Source of the DNA: Nemophila menziesii
Taxonomy: Eukaryota; Streptophyta; Magnoliopsida; Boraginales; Hydrophyllaceae
Direction of reading: 5' to 3'
NCBI GenBank assembly: GCA_029959085.1
Contig: JARWIR010000010.1
Span: forward strand, 5,973,001-6,037,000
Length of the DNA stretch: 64,000 bases
Shown: positions 34,970-48,358 of the stretch, piece after piece
Numbering within the stretch: the stretch's first letter is position 1
Layout: the number at the start of each line of letters is the position of its first letter
Notes under the pieces: model-generated
The model's input: the letters and a program-made list of their open reading frames with translations, nothing else
What the model was told of the DNA's origin: nothing
The model's database searches: none
Position numbers and translations under genes: made by a program

Positions 34970-35960
34970 AACACCATTAAGATCATTTGTTCAACCAATT
35001 GAAGATTTTGATCGCATATCGAAACATTCAGCAAAACCATCTTCTAACCACAACACCTTACTAAAACCACATCAATAAAAAAATATAAATGTAAGTATAA
35101 TTTTTTCAGACACTTAATGAGTTTCACAAACCTTCGAGATACAACATTGTGTGTTTAACGATGAAAGGAATTGTCCTTGTGCGAAAAAAACAAAAAGTAA
35201 CACAAAGATCTCGAACAATTAAAAGGTTTAACAAATTTTAACCTTTTCTAAGTCAATTATATATAAATATGGTGATGAAGTAGCCCAAAAGAACTTGTTT
35301 AAGTTGAACCAGTAATTAAATAAGTGCAACTTTAATTGGGCGCGATTAGTAATTTTCAATATTTAAGGGTAAAAAAACCTTGGAACACGCAAATTGTAAT
35401 GACTTCTGTGAAGGTGAATCGAACGATCAGGACAAAGAAACACGATTTTCGAATAATCATCATTTAATATCTGGGGTACAAGTACAAATTCTTGAGTCAA
35501 ATACATGAAAATACTTTCTTACCCCTACTTTTAAATAGATTTTTACCTCGAAATCAACTATTTCTAATATTAAATGGCTTTCGAACTTGAGTGCAAGTTC
35601 ACGCAATTTGTATACTTTGACTTATGGAAGGTATATACCTGGTGATAAAATTTTGGGCAATACTCATTGATCACCTGATGCTAAAAGATATTCTCCATCA
35701 GGAGTAGCTTTAATTCTTGTAGTTGAGGTTTTCGAATCATAAAGCTTGAACTAATTCTACCTATAAAGCATATAATGATAAAAATTCAATCTTTAACAAC
35801 CTATAAAGCTATTTTAATGAGTGGTATATCATTTTCTTTGCTAGGGTTTGATAAATAAATATGTAAAATAGTATATATTACCATTGTCTTTGTGGAGATG
35901 AGCTTCTTTGGAGCGAGCAACGTTGCATCATTTTGTTGTTCGCATGAAACTGTATACATC
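34970..35960 (-). pseudogene. NOL10: Unit B: NOL10/ENP2 pseudogene with introns
   Basis: The same six exon-like blocks as unit A, with matching introns. In the first exon a short deletion removes a few bases around 35898, shortening the KKLRALRKD part. The extra bases that break exon 2 are shared with unit A, so they predate the array duplication. Confidence 0.78.
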
Positions 35961-36056
35961 ATTAATGATACAAATTAGTCAGTAAAAACTCCCTAATGGT
36001 GGATCAACTTCAAATTATATTAAACAATTAACTTCATTGATAACTAAGAATAGTAC

Positions 36057-36131
36057 CTCGTATAGTATCATAGCTAAGGAGAAAACATCCACTTTCTTAT
36101 CATATTTCCTATGCTTGAATACTTCAGGAGC
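36057..36131 (-). pseudogene. VIK: Unit B: single VIK-like kinase exon
   Basis: Identical in meaning to the unit A copy (APEVFKHRKYDKKVDVFS), still with AG and GT borders. It lies ~97 bp from the NOL10 block on the same strand. Confidence 0.78.
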
Positions 36132-36404
36132 CTGTCATTTTACATAGTACCTTCTATTATCATTCATTTAATGAAATTATTGTCATTTTCAATGCTAAAA
36201 AATGGTAAACATAATATTGTCATTTTCAATTATAATAAATATCCCCATGGACAAAAATTTATAGATCGCACAAGATCTTATACACGATATTTTATTTGCC
36301 TCAATCCCTTATACATTTACCATAAGTCTCAAAAAGTTATTGTGTAATTTCTTGTACAATTAATAAAGTTAAGTTTATCAAATAAGGAACACGAAATGTC
36401 TAAC

Positions 36405-39400
36405 AATTATTATAGAGGCAACAAAATTTTGGAAAACCTAGAGGACCTCAGATTTTGCCCTAAGAAAATAAAACCAAGTATATCGACTAAAATCATCTAT
36501 AAATATCACAAATTATTTATATCGATTATGAGAAATGATTAGAGATATTTCCCACACATCACTATGGATAATGTCAAAACATTTAGTAGCACGACTACCC
36601 GAAGAAGGAAAAGATAGAGTCTTACTTTTAACAAAATTTGCATACAAAACAATTTGAAGATAGTGACTTAGGATCTTGATTTTTATTATCAATCAATCCA
36701 GAATTGAAAAGATGAGAGTAATTAACCGAGTTTGGATGACCCAAGCGTTTGTGCGACACCTCACTAATATTAAAGACAAATTACGAGTAAGAAATTGTAG
36801 TGGAAAGAGTCTGCACACTTTAGGCCCCTTTAGGAGTTTTTTCCTCGTCACCTGAACCTACACAAGACAACCATCACGAGAAATTGGACATCACAGTTGT
36901 TATCAACTAATTGACCAGTTGATAATATAAGATTATTAGACAGACTAGGAGATATGTACACATTTTAAAATAAAGAATTGATATCTCCTATTGCATTTAT
37001 AGCTAAATGAGTCCCATTAGCTACATAGATTTGGGATGAACCAATATATGGAAGAACATTTCATAACGTATCAGAAGATGGTGTCATATAATTGGATGCA
37101 ATGGAATCAATAAGCCATTACTTATGTGAAGTATTACCTTGGAGCCCCAAGGCGGAAAAAGCAGTCATAATCTTTTGTTGCACCATCTCAGGTGTGAGAC
37201 TCGAGGATCCCGTTGTAGATGAGGTTGAGGATTATACTGAAACCGGAGAATTTCGCACAGTAGCTTGATAAGCATTAACATGGTGGCGAAGCGGCGGCTG
37301 AGTGGGACATTCTTTGATAAAATGACCTGGTTTCTTACAATAGTTGCAAACTTTCTTGACGCAATTGGTATCAATATGACCATATTCCTTACATCCGTAA
37401 TATTGAATTCTCGTGCGCTGCAAAGCAATTGGATTCGGATTGACATCTTGTTGAAACAAAATTTATGCATAGAGGCGAAGCTCTTATCGAAGTAATTCTC
37501 CAAAACAAACACCGAAAGATGGTGGAAGATATCTATTCATTAAACTTCTGCGAGTAACCTCAAATTCGGGGTGTAAATTCCTTAAAAATTGATCTCTTTT
37601 GCTTTTCTCATGAACACCCAAAACACCAGGAAGAGAAGTAGTAGACACATTTGCACAAACCACCTCAGAAAACTCTCCCCGCAAATTCAAGAAAGAAGAA
37701 TAATATTCTTGAATTGAGAGATTACATTGAGTAAAGTTAAGCAATCTCATACTCCAACTAAAATTGGCGTGCGGAATTATTAAGGTTATGAACCTTCTTC
37801 AAGTGTGTCCACATGGTTTCCGCAGTCTTATATGCCCATAAATTAAGCACAATAAGAGGGTCGACACAACTTAAAATCCACGATATCACACCAGCATCCT
37901 TAACCTTCCATTTGTTTAATTATGTTGGATCCTTAGGTTCAGGAGCACTGCCATCAATTTGACCCATAATTCTTTTCACGTAACAAATGAACGAACTGTT
38001 GTGAAGCCCTAAAATTTAACGAGCATATATTTTTACTTATATAAATAAAATAGAATTAAATTAAATAATTTTGAATATAGTATTTCTTATATTAAGGGAT
38101 TACTAATTATGATATATTAGGTTAAAAGGTTTTAAAGCTTTATTTCTAAAAGTCTCACAGGCCAAAAAGTTTAATGTTTGGACAAAAAAATATGATTAAA
38201 CCACTCATCCCATTCGACCACACACTTAACTCATTTACTAACACTTTATCCACACGCTTCGTTATATAACCACTTGACAAGGAAATTACCATGAAAATTA
38301 TCATTTCTTATCACATTTGGCCATCTGTACTACTGATTGCTTAGTAATAAGCTAAATTGACAACACTTAATAGAAACTTGCCTAGTGGCCTGTACGTGGA
38401 AGTTTATGGCCATTAGCTTAACCTATATTCCTTCTATATATATAACATAGAATAGTGACCTTATTGTAACAACAAAATCCTTGCTATCATATCATTTCGG
38501 TAGAATAAAAAATAAGGAATAAATACATAAATACTTAATACTTGTATAATTAGTTATTATTATATAATAGTAAATAGCAAGCATCTTTGGAGATGGGAAA
38601 TATTGGCAATTACGGTTAAGAGACCGATCACTTAAGAAAATACCCGTTATTATCCTCCTTTCAGGTGAGGGTTTAAATAATTTTTAATATGTTTAATTTT
38701 AACCCTATTTTAAATTATTTAGTAATATATTTAATTCGGTGATTTTGGACTCTATCAGTTATCTAAATTATATTGTCTCGTTATTATTGGATTAAGTGTA
38801 TTATTTTCATTATATGATTAATTGTATAATTGGGATAGCACGACCTACTTCGCCGTCTATCCAATAATTGTTAATTGCTATTATTGTTGAATCGACCTAC
38901 TTAGTCGTTTCATATTTGATATTTGATATATTTATCGATCGATTGTTCGACATGATACAATCTTGCGACACTAGGCGACAGCGGGCTTGCCACGGTTAAC
39001 ACGACTATCATGATCTATTCCACCTGCCGCATGTGACGGAGAGTTCCTTGGCCAGTGGGTCGTAGGATCGGTTTACCTGGGGTATGGGGTATAACCAGTG
39101 GGAGTGATAAGGGATCGAGATTCATAAGGGCAAGACCATAGTATCCTTTGCAACGTATTTATTACTTGTTTGTGTATATAGCCTACTGGGTAGTATGGGC
39201 TGCCTAGTTTGATATGTACACTTATCTGATTTATTTATTTATCGCTTTATAAATGTGTAATTTATATTCAGACCTATACCAGTTGAATGACAGCGTTATT
39301 TACTTTCTCACTGTGGAAGCTCACCCCACTTTCTCCCACCCTTTCAGGTGCTAGTTAACTTAAGGATTTGGGTAGTGGTCAGTAGCCTAGGAGCAGATTG

Positions 39401-39763
39401 AAGAGGAAGAATAGATTTTTCTATTTACTAGCTTGTAATTATTTATTTTAAATGTAATAAATAGTAAATTATTGTAATAAAATGTACTTTTAATTATTTA
39501 AAATTAGATTGAATAGTCGCGTTTTTCAGGGCGTGAAAACTGTAAATCCAAAATAGAATAATTTTTTCCATTAAACTGCACCCCAAAAGAATCACTATAA
39601 GACATTATGAGGAAAAAAAAGATAAAAAACTCCTTTGAAATTTGAATTTGATGTAAAAGTTACACCACACAAATAACCTCCCTGATCTTTGAAAACTAAA
39701 CAATAATCTTTTGACACTCAAAGAAAAAAAAGACTCTATTTTAGATATAAAGCTCTGATACCA
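36405..39763 (-). pseudogene. Unit C: Ty1/copia relic with full gag, split by a solo LTR
   Basis: This is the longest copy, read from 39763 downwards. The primer site is at 39752-39763. The gag N-terminus lies on both sides of the solo LTR at 38000-39538. A gag body frame runs 37750-37484 (CNLSIQEYYSSFLNLRGEF, SKRDQFLRNLHPEFEVTRRS). Two CCHC knuckles (CKEYGHIDTNC with its preceding C, and CNYCKKPGHFIKEC) lie at ~37410-37300. The protease/pre-integrase region and integrase start (HSDVW) come before loss of homology at ~36405. Frameshifts are present, but the gag body is still open. Confidence 0.85.
38000..39538. mobile_element. Solo LTR (probably Ty3/gypsy) in unit C
   Basis: TGTGAAGCCCTAAAA at the left end and its imperfect inverse TTTTTCAGGGCGTGAAA at the right bound a 1,539 bp block with no coding content. 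ACTGT at 37995-37999 and 39539-39543 is a perfect 5 bp target duplication. Units A, D and E show the empty site (GAACGAACTGTAATTCC or the like). There is no internal region, so it is a solo LTR left by LTR-LTR recombination. Lineage (chromovirus-like) is a guess. Confidence 0.85.
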
Positions 39764-39945
39764 TATCAATTCGATTGAATAACTCTCCATATAAGATTTT
39801 TCTATTATATATACAAAATATAGGAGTAATTACAAGGCAAGAAATCTATCATTACATAATTCTAGGCATTACATGGTTCTAGCCCTTGATTCTAGTAATT
39901 ACATGATTCTATCACCCTGATTCTAGCAATTATATTATTCTAACA
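39764..39945 (-). repeat. Unit C: LTR of the copia relic
   Basis: Same position and layout as 1064-1245, directly after the TGGTATCAGAGC primer site on the minus strand. Confidence 0.7.
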
Positions 39946-40063
39946 CCTTAATTCAAGCATATGAAGTAAGTTACAATTATCTACCTAAATATATACAACA
40001 AGAATTAAGGCTAAGGATATTCTAAGTAAATAGATTATTCTTTGCCTAAATATATGCTAACAT

Positions 40064-40436
40064 ATGAACGCCTCTTATTAAAATATTGAAATTAAGTATG
40101 AGTCTTTTCGTGAGCATGCCTATGGAACTTGTTGTGGTGTATGGCCAATTGATGCTCTATATCATAGAACCCACAATATTTTATATAATTTAAAGACTTG
40201 AAAAAAGGTAAGCTACAAGATTTTGATTTGATCGAATATACAATATAGGCTTGCATTACGAAGACAACAATTTATGTCATGTGACAAAAACTAATGTATC
40301 TAGCCCGTTTCTAGTCATTGGCTATCGCTTCAAGAAGATAGATAACAAAGTAACTAGGAACTTCATAGTAAGTAGTAATATTGTCCAAATCCACATAAAT
40401 TTTCCATTTTGCAACATCAATTTATTTGATAGTTAA
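40064..40436 (+). other. Unit C: the two short reading frames
   Basis: The 45-codon frame is stopped after five codons (a TAA replaces TAC). The 61-codon frame at 40251-40436 is open (VIGYRFKKIDNKVTRNF). Function is unknown. Confidence 0.3.
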
Positions 40437-40815
40437 TTTTTCTTTTTTTTTCCGGATCCATATAATAGTCCATTATTTTACGGAAAAAATCTGCAAACTA
40501 TAGGTCATTCCCCAGTTTAGACCTAAACTTTAAAAGTACCTCAAATAGTCCTTAAATTAGTTTCATCGTTTGCCCCTATACATAATCCATTCAAATATAA
40601 TTGTTATGTACACACATTTTGTATTAGAGATCAATTGCAAGGAAAAGTTGTTAGTCCAATGATCATTCAAATTATTAGTTCAATGATATGTCTTTAAAAT
40701 TTCAGGACACAAACATAAAAATTACTTGTAATATAAAATATCATTTAGGAATATTTCCCTTTTATCTAATATGTTTGGGACAGTTTAATTTACAAAATCT
40801 GTAAATTTTAACAAA

Positions 40816-40941
40816 TTCATTCTTTTTATTCTACAATTTTAACAAATATCCACATAATCAGTATATGTGACACTACTTTTAGTGTCACATGTTACTATTC
40901 GGTGGATATTGTAAGAAAATCAAAGGAATAATAAAGAAAAG
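40816..40941. repeat. Unit C: fold-back inverted repeat
   Basis: The same element as 2115-2238, with the perfect ATGTGACACTA-CTTT hairpin intact. Confidence 0.6.
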
Positions 40942-41433
40942 AGTCAAGTAGAAAGATAATATAAGGAGTTTGTGAATAATGGTAGTACCATTGTGAATGA
41001 TAACCCGACAATCTAGTCTTTTATCTTTGTTCCAAAACTAACCCTAGATTGAAAGTAACTTTTCTATAGAATTTAGTCTTCATTTTCAATTTCAATTTCA
41101 ACTCCAACTCGAATGTATTTTCCTGAGGACACTAAACATTGTTTCGAAAACTTATAAAAGCTCAAAAATTTACAAAATTTAGCATATACAAACAATGAAA
41201 AATACAAGTGAGATTTCTACTGAGAACATGTTACAACTACTCAATCCTGCCACCTTTAGAGTAAGTTTGTCTCATCCAATTAATGCCTTATCAAAAAGTT
41301 CCACAAGGATGTTCTAGTTGCCACCGGTAGTAGCTTTTGTTGCTGAAGAAAAAATAAAAACAATTGATACAACCAAAATTGATACAAACCTGAATCACTC
41401 ACACTAATACCACAAAGAGCCAGACTTACCAAA

Positions 41434-42044
41434 TCAAAATGTTTTCTTTTGTTGAAATGCCATGGTCATCGGTTTTTTTGGATTGAGTAGGACATTACGA
41501 GCACTTATATCAACCTTTCTCCACGCCTTATAGACACCAACCGTTATTATGAATTCTGTTATGTATTCTAAGTACAGAACTTTGTATACCCTAGAAGAAG
41601 AAGCGTAAGCTAGATACCATGTACCAGAATAATTACACCTGGGAATTAGAGGGAGGGGCAAGTACTGTTTTGTTACAAAATTTGCAACATAACAGGGGAT
41701 TCGAGTAGTGCGAGTACTGCTCCATTTAGGACCTAGTACAAAAACTATTCCATTACCACTCGCCCGAATATTTTCTACACAATCAAGATTTCTCATCGGC
41801 ATCACTGGAATACCCATATTATGGTCTGGTGTAAGTCCACATACCATCTCATGGATTTTTTAACTATGAGTCCATGTTTTGCGTTATGGAGGTGTGAATA
41901 TATGAAAGTGGGGGACTTGATAATGTTATACCATTCTTTACACACTAACCTCATGACATTGTAAATAACATCGGCTGAAAGGCATAAAAGTATCATCATA
42001 ATAATATCTTCAAGAAGACATCCTCGGCTTTCCTCAGTATTCAT
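41434..42044 (-). pseudogene. Unit C: F-box protein pseudogene 1
   Basis: The F-box half starts at 42044 (MNTEESRGCLLEDIIMMILL). The associated-domain half is open without interruption from 41847 to 41434 (GLTPDHNMGIP, ASGNGIVFVLGPKW, SGTWYLAYASSSR, EYITEFIITVGV). Only the shared A-run frameshift at the junction separates them, so this is the least damaged copy. Confidence 0.78.
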
Positions 42045-42099
42045 CTGTAATTGGAAAAAGGCAAAAGAAAAAATCATGAGATAAATTCTATAGTGTATT

Positions 42100-43789
42100 A
42101 AAAAAAGTGTCTAGACTACAAAAAATCCATTTATATGTGGCAATTGGCATGTGTCTAAACATGGCTAAGCACACCAATGACCAATCTCATGTGGTCATAC
42201 TTATATTTACCGTTTAAGTTTATTTACAGTTTTATAAATAAAATCTGAAATCAAATACAGAATATAAAATATCTTACAATTATTAGAAAAGGCAAGACTT
42301 ACCAAGATAACAATCTAAGAAGATATTTGTTTGTTGAAATATAATGACCATAGATCTTATTTCTGACAATAAATTATACAACATTAGAAAAATTATTATA
42401 TATTTTATTGTAATTAGTACTAATTACAACTATTATCAAATAAATTCTTAAAGAGATTTAAAACAATGAATATTATAAAAAATCTGAAAAAAATTAATAA
42501 TTTAAGCATTCATAATTTTAAAATTAAAATAAATCTTTAACCTAACCAAATAGTTTAACTTAATATCTATATTGACATATTTTTTGTCATAAAAATGGAT
42601 TGCAACAAAAAAAGTATAAAAAATACAAATACTGTAAAAACCTTTACTCAATAGCATTGACAAAATCCATTTGAAAAATTGAAAATGATTTTGGCTTTTG
42701 TTGTTCTTCTTCTTCTTTTGTTCTATCCATGGAGGAAATCCTTCTTTTGAATCATCCATGGAGGAAATTCTTTCTAAAATGTTGAGTCTTTGGTCCTTGA
42801 AACTGAGATCTAGATAGTTTGCGGTGCTAAAAGTTTTTCATATCTAGTATGAACATATTTTTAGGGTTTGTAATTTTTATGACGAACTAGAGTCTATACT
42901 GGATCCATAGTTGCTTTTGGATCCTAAAATTTAAAATTGGGCCGGGATTAAAAATATTAAAAGGCAATCCCTATTGTTTTGGTAATCATGATATTTTTGT
43001 ACTGGGTTAATTTGGTACTAGAAATTACAAAGAATAAAATAAAGGAAAATGGACTTAAAGCATTATTTTCTTTTTGGACATGTCCATGTTAATTAGAATT
43101 TGTACATGACCGAAACTATTTTAGATTGGCTGTCTAATCTAGTCTTACTTGGTATAATCCAATTCGAGTTAACACGGGAGAAACTTATACTATAGGTATC
43201 TACATATTCAAGTGTAAATACTTAGTTTGGAAATGGATCATAAATAGTTAAGATATGGAGAAAATGTTGAGGTTGGGGAGCTAATGTATCTTTTGGTTTT
43301 GTTAATGATTTATCCTTCTCATGATACTAACGAGCCTTGGTTAGTTGTAGCCTACAGCAAATTTACCCCGGAGGTATATGTCTACTATACGATAACTCTA
43401 ATTTATTAGTTTATGCAACTTCTAGAGGGCGGGAATAGGAAACTAACCAATATTATTACTAATTTAAATAGATTTTACCATAATATGTGATATAAAGATG
43501 AGTTATTACAATATATGAAACTCTAGGTGAGTTAAACCATGTATGATAGAAAGGGATCACGAAAGTCAGACGAATAACACAACTAAATCAGAGCATTGAA
43601 TAAAGAATTAATGCCCGATAAAACATTATGTCTCTTGATCCTATACATATATCACAAAAATCTCCAACAATACCAAAATATTAGATAATAATAAAACATG
43701 CAAATAACGTCACATATTAAGGATAAATCCCCGAAGTAAGTCCAATAATCTCACAAAATTATGTTTATTGACCCTATAAATATATCACA
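42100..43789. other. Unit C: AT-rich spacer
   Basis: Homologous to unit D from ~51100 on. About 750 bp present in unit D are missing near 42208. Frames here (for example 42502-42759, minus) are low-complexity and not conserved. Nothing else was recognised. Confidence 0.5.
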
Positions 43790-45285
43790 AAAGATTATAC
43801 ATCACTCATACTTTATAAATTCCCAATATTTATTTTTATAGAAATAAGCATATAGGCCATCTGGCCCTATAGTGCCTTGTCCTAGCCAAGACTCCATAGG
43901 GAAGTTTCTATCTCCTTCAAACTTACATGTTTTGTTATATCAGTGTTCATATCATCAGAGATTCAAGGGTTTATGGTATCCATAAATGTGTCATATTTCC
44001 TTGACCCTTTTGTTGTAAAGAAATTGTTGAAATATCTTTTTATTTCCTCAACAATAGTTGGTTACTTTTCAATCCATACATTATTTTCAAATTGATGCCT
44101 TAGTATTTTATTTTTGGATCTTCTCTGTTAATAATTGCATGGAACTATGAAGTAGTTCTATCCCCCGTTTAAGCAAGCTAATCTTGACTTTTGGGCCCAA
44201 TAATTTTTCTAGATATTCCAGTGTTCTTCCATTATTTTTACAAGTTCATTATATTCACCTTAATCCATAAGATCTTTAGAGTTTATAATAGTTTACATTT
44301 TCTGCTAATCAATTTTTGTTTGAATTTTTGTTTGTTGATTCCTTTTCTTATCTTAGTGAGTTAAGGCCTTTGTAAGATTTTTAATCTTCTAGCCATACTT
44401 ATGTACTGCATTTCCTCTAAAACTTAAATTATCAACCCATTGTTTAGTTATGATATAAATGCACTCCTCATTATTTTATCCAATTTTTATCAAAGAAAAA
44501 TATCTTAGTCATAGTCAGTTTTTCCATTTCACTATTAAAGAGCCATATAGAGTGATAATAACCTATAAAAGGTAGCATAGCTAACCATGCATTAGGAAAA
44601 GTATTATTCCATTAAGGATTTATTCAATATCTTCCCAACTACCTCTTTTGTTACATTATTTCCTTGTCTTCTATTGATCGAGCTAAAAAGCACAACCCTA
44701 AAGTGTATGTCTTGTAAGTCGAGATTTTTTTTATCAGTAGTAACTGAAGGTTATAAATGAAAGTATTTCATCCATCCATATTTTAAATGTTAGTCCCATG
44801 TACCCCCTATTTTCTCATGGGAGTACCTATATATACATGTAATAGTATCTTGTAATATTTCATGGCAAATTAGGGTGATACTTACAATTTATGATTTCAG
44901 CCAGAGATTCATTTTTTAAATCATCATAGGAGAGAATATAGATAAATTTATGCATAACTTAACCCCTCCCCCCTTCCTTCAATTGTACAAACACAATGTA
45001 TAGATGTTTTGTTTACCTAAATGATAACCTTAGGTTTTGAAAGTAAGGTAAGAACTCTTTTTGTATCTTCAGGCCAATAATGCATTTAACATCATACTTA
45101 AGTTTCTTAGCAACAAATATTATACAAAATCATTTATTCTTTGTTTCATACAAAATTATCAACCCTGATTGATGTTGGACAATAAACAGCTCTCAAAGTT
45201 ATAATTGTTAGGGGGTTTAAGAGTCCCTGGTATTTCTGATGAAATTGTATCATTGACCCCATAGGATTTTCCACGTACAATCCAG
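43790..45285 (-). pseudogene. Unit C: LINE-1-like ORF2 relic
   Basis: Same blocks as 5010-6540: GPDGLY..FY..KYW (~43860-43790), the FFTTKGSRKY stretch (~44020) and FPNAWLAMLPF (~44600). Full of stops. Confidence 0.58.
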
Positions 45286-46063
45286 CAAAACCCTGTTACG
45301 TATATTCCTCTTCCATAGTTTGATTACCATCTTGTTTTTAAAGTTTACTATTTTATGGATGTCTAGTTTCTTTCAACTCATAGATGGTACCTATCTAGTT
45401 TCCCATCTCTATTCATTCTTGGTTTTGTCACTAAAAATATTTACAACTTGATCGTTTTAGCTTAATTGTTCTCTTTGAACCTTTCGCTTCAAATAGTGTG
45501 TTGTTTATACCAAGTTTTTGATATATCTATTGCATGTGCTTCAACATCTTCATCTTCATTATAGAATGCTTGTCGAAATTTTCTCTTTGTTTCTAGTGAA
45601 ATATGTTGGACTTTATTTGAGTTCTTTTGGCGAGATGAATTAGGTTTTTTAGTACCATTTGATTTGTGTATGAAGGAGAAACCCACTATTTCATGACTGA
45701 GTTTTTATTGGGCTGAAAGCACCTTTGGGCTTTCACTGAACACATTAATAATTGTGGGGTTCTTAACTAACCAAATTCAAAATTTTGAATATCGATTTCA
45801 TTAGCAGACTCAGCTTGGGACCCTGTATTATATGGTGAAAAATATTCCACCATGTCATTTGGAATTCAGCAAAATGGTGCCAAACATATTTGTAGCTGGC
45901 ATTGGCATACATCTAGACTTGTGAAATTTTCATTATTCCTTGATAATAAATGCTTCTTATCTTTTTTGTGCTCGACCATACTTTGTTGCATTCATCCCAC
46001 TGACATTCCTTTCCAATACTTCGAGTTGTAGGTTGGTTACCTCGCTGAATTTTTCTTCTTATT
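45286..46063. other. Unit C: spacer upstream of the LINE relic
   Basis: Matches 6541-7310 of unit A. A minus-strand frame at 45489-45686 (containing GFSFIHKSNGTKKPNSS) recurs in unit A; it is not recognised and may be LINE ORF1 debris. Confidence 0.4.
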
Positions 46064-47047
46064 TCTGAGTCTTGGTCCTTCACTCGTTTGTTATCCAAAC
46101 ATATAGCTTCATAGCATAAGGCTCTTTTCTTTTTGGTTCCTTAATTTTCTCTTCAAATTTAGTTTGGTTGCATTGGTTGACTTAGCGATCTAACTAGTAT
46201 AATTTCATGTAGAAAGGGAATATTTTAAGGTAAAACATTGCGTTATTTACTTTGTCAAGGTTGTTAGGGTGAATCCAAATATTATCTTCATTATGTGTAT
46301 ATTAACAACACAAAATATTGATGTAAATTAGTAGATTTTGTTATTTTGCCTGCCTTAGATGTTGGATATATTCTTATTGCATATTTGGTCCCACAACTTA
46401 TCTTGCAAGTTTTGAATATGAGTTTTTTTTTGCACATTTAGTCAATTTGAAGTTGCTAATTTAACTATCATCATCACCGTGTCGCTCACCCCTTCACTAA
46501 AAAATGCATTACTTGTTCGAAGACCCCTCAAACTCCCCCGATCATATAATGTTTATCTGAGTCTGGGTCCTTCACTCGTTTGTTATCCAAACACATAGCT
46601 TCATAGCATAAGGCTCTTTTCTTTTTGGTTCCTTAATTTTCTCTTCAAATTTGGATTGGTTGCATTGGTTGACTTAGTGATCTAACTAGTATAATTTCAT
46701 GTAGAAAGGGAATATTTTAAGGTAAAACATTGCGTTATTTACTTTGTCAAGGTTGTTAGGGTGAATCCAAATATTATCTTCATTATGTGTATATTAACAA
46801 CACAAAATATTGATGTAAATTAGTAGATTTTGTTATTTTGCCTGCCTTAGATGTTGGATATATTCTTATTGCATATTTGGTCCCACAACTTATCTTGCAA
46901 GTTTTGAATATGAGTTTTTTTTGCATATTTAGTCAATTTGAAGTTGCTAATTTAACTATCATCATCATCGTGTCGCTCACCCCTTCACTAAAAAATGCAT
47001 TACTTGTTCGAAGACCCCTCAAACTCCCCCGATCATATGATGTTTAT
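46064..47047. repeat. Local tandem duplication, 492 bp x 2
   Basis: 46064-46555 and 46556-47047 are near-identical direct repeats. The junction falls on the shared word TCTGAGTCT. Units A and D have a single copy, so the event is private to unit C and recent. Confidence 0.88.
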
Positions 47048-47074
47048 CTGATGGTTCGTGTATGGCCTTTAAAT

Positions 47075-47118
47075 AACATATTTTTATATAAAAAGCCATT
47101 ATAAGTTCTCAAATCATT
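47075..47118 (-). repeat. Inverted filler at the unit C/D junction
   Basis: The reverse complement matches unit A near 8755-8830 (AATGATTTGAGAACTTATAA, then TTTTTATATAAAAATATGTT) with ~35 bp missing between the two parts. It joins the cut end of unit C to copia gag of unit D. Confidence 0.7.
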
Positions 47119-47126
47119 CGAGGCCA

Positions 47127-47390
47127 TCAATTTGACCCATAATTCTTTTCACGTAACAAATGAACGAACTGTAATTCCAAAATAGAATAATTTTTTCCAT
47201 TAAATTGCACCCCAAAAGAATCACTATAAGACATTATGAGGAAAAAAAAGATAAAAACTCATTTCTAATTTGAATTTGATGTAAAAGTTACACAACACAA
47301 ATAACCTCCCTGGTCTTTGAAAACTAAACAATACTCTTTCGACACTCAAAGAAAAAAAGACTCTATTTTAGTTATAAAGCTCTGATACCA
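47127..47390 (-). pseudogene. Unit D: Ty1/copia relic, gag N-terminus and leader only
   Basis: Only the first part of gag and the leader with the TGGTATCAGAGC primer site (47379-47390) remain. The rest was lost at the unit C/D junction. Confidence 0.7.
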
Positions 47391-47572
47391 TATCAATTAT
47401 ATTGAATAAATCTCCATATAAGATTTTTCTATTATATATACAAAATATAGGAGTAATTACAAGGCAAGAAATCGATCATTACATAATTCTAGGCATTACA
47501 TGGTTCTAGCCCTTGATTCTAGTAATTACATGATTCTATCACCCTGATTCTAGCAATCATATTATTCTAACA
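47391..47572 (-). repeat. Unit D: LTR of the copia relic
   Basis: Same layout as the other copies, starting TGTTAGAATAATATG at 47572 on the minus strand. Confidence 0.7.
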
Positions 47573-47690
47573 CTTTAATTCAAGCATATGAAGTAGGTTA
47601 CAATTATCTACCTATATATATACAACAAGAATTAAGGCTAAGGATATTCTAAGTAAATAGATTATTCTTTGCCTAAATATATGCTAACAT

Positions 47691-48060
47691 ATGGACGCCT
47701 CTTATACAAATATTGAAATTAAGTATGAGTCTTTTCGTGAGCATGCCTATGCAACTAGCTATGGTGTATGGCCAATTGATGCTCTATATCATAGAACCAA
47801 CAATATTGTATATAATTTAAAGACTTGAAAAAAGGTAAGTTACAAGATTTTGATTTGATCGAATATACAATATAGGCTTGCATCACGAAGACAACAATTT
47901 ATGTCGTGTGACAAAAACTAATGTATCTAGCCCATTTCTAGTAATTGGCTATCGCTTCAAGAAGATAGATAACAAAGTAACTAGAACTTAATAGTAAGTA
48001 GTAATATTGTCCAAAACTACATAAGTTTTCTATTTTGCAACATCAATTTATCTGATAGTT
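47691..48060 (+). other. Unit D: the two short reading frames
   Basis: The 45-codon frame (47691-47828, MDASYTNIEIKYESFREH) is open. The 61-codon frame is broken by a one-base loss near 47985. Not recognised. Confidence 0.3.
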
Positions 48061-48358
48061 AATTTTTTTTCGGATCCATATAATAGTCCATTATTTTACG
48101 GAAAAAATCTGCAAACTATAGGTCATTCCCCACTTTAGACCTAAACTTTAAAAGTCCCTCAAATAGTCCTTAAATTAGTTTCATCGTTAGCCCCTATACA
48201 TAATCCATTCAAATATAATTGTTATGTACACACATTTTGTATTAGAGATAAATTGTAAGGAAAATTTGTTAGTCCAATGATCATTCAAATTATTAGTTCA
48301 ATGATATGTCTTTAAAATTTCAGGACCCAAACATAAAAATTACTTGTAATATAAAAAA

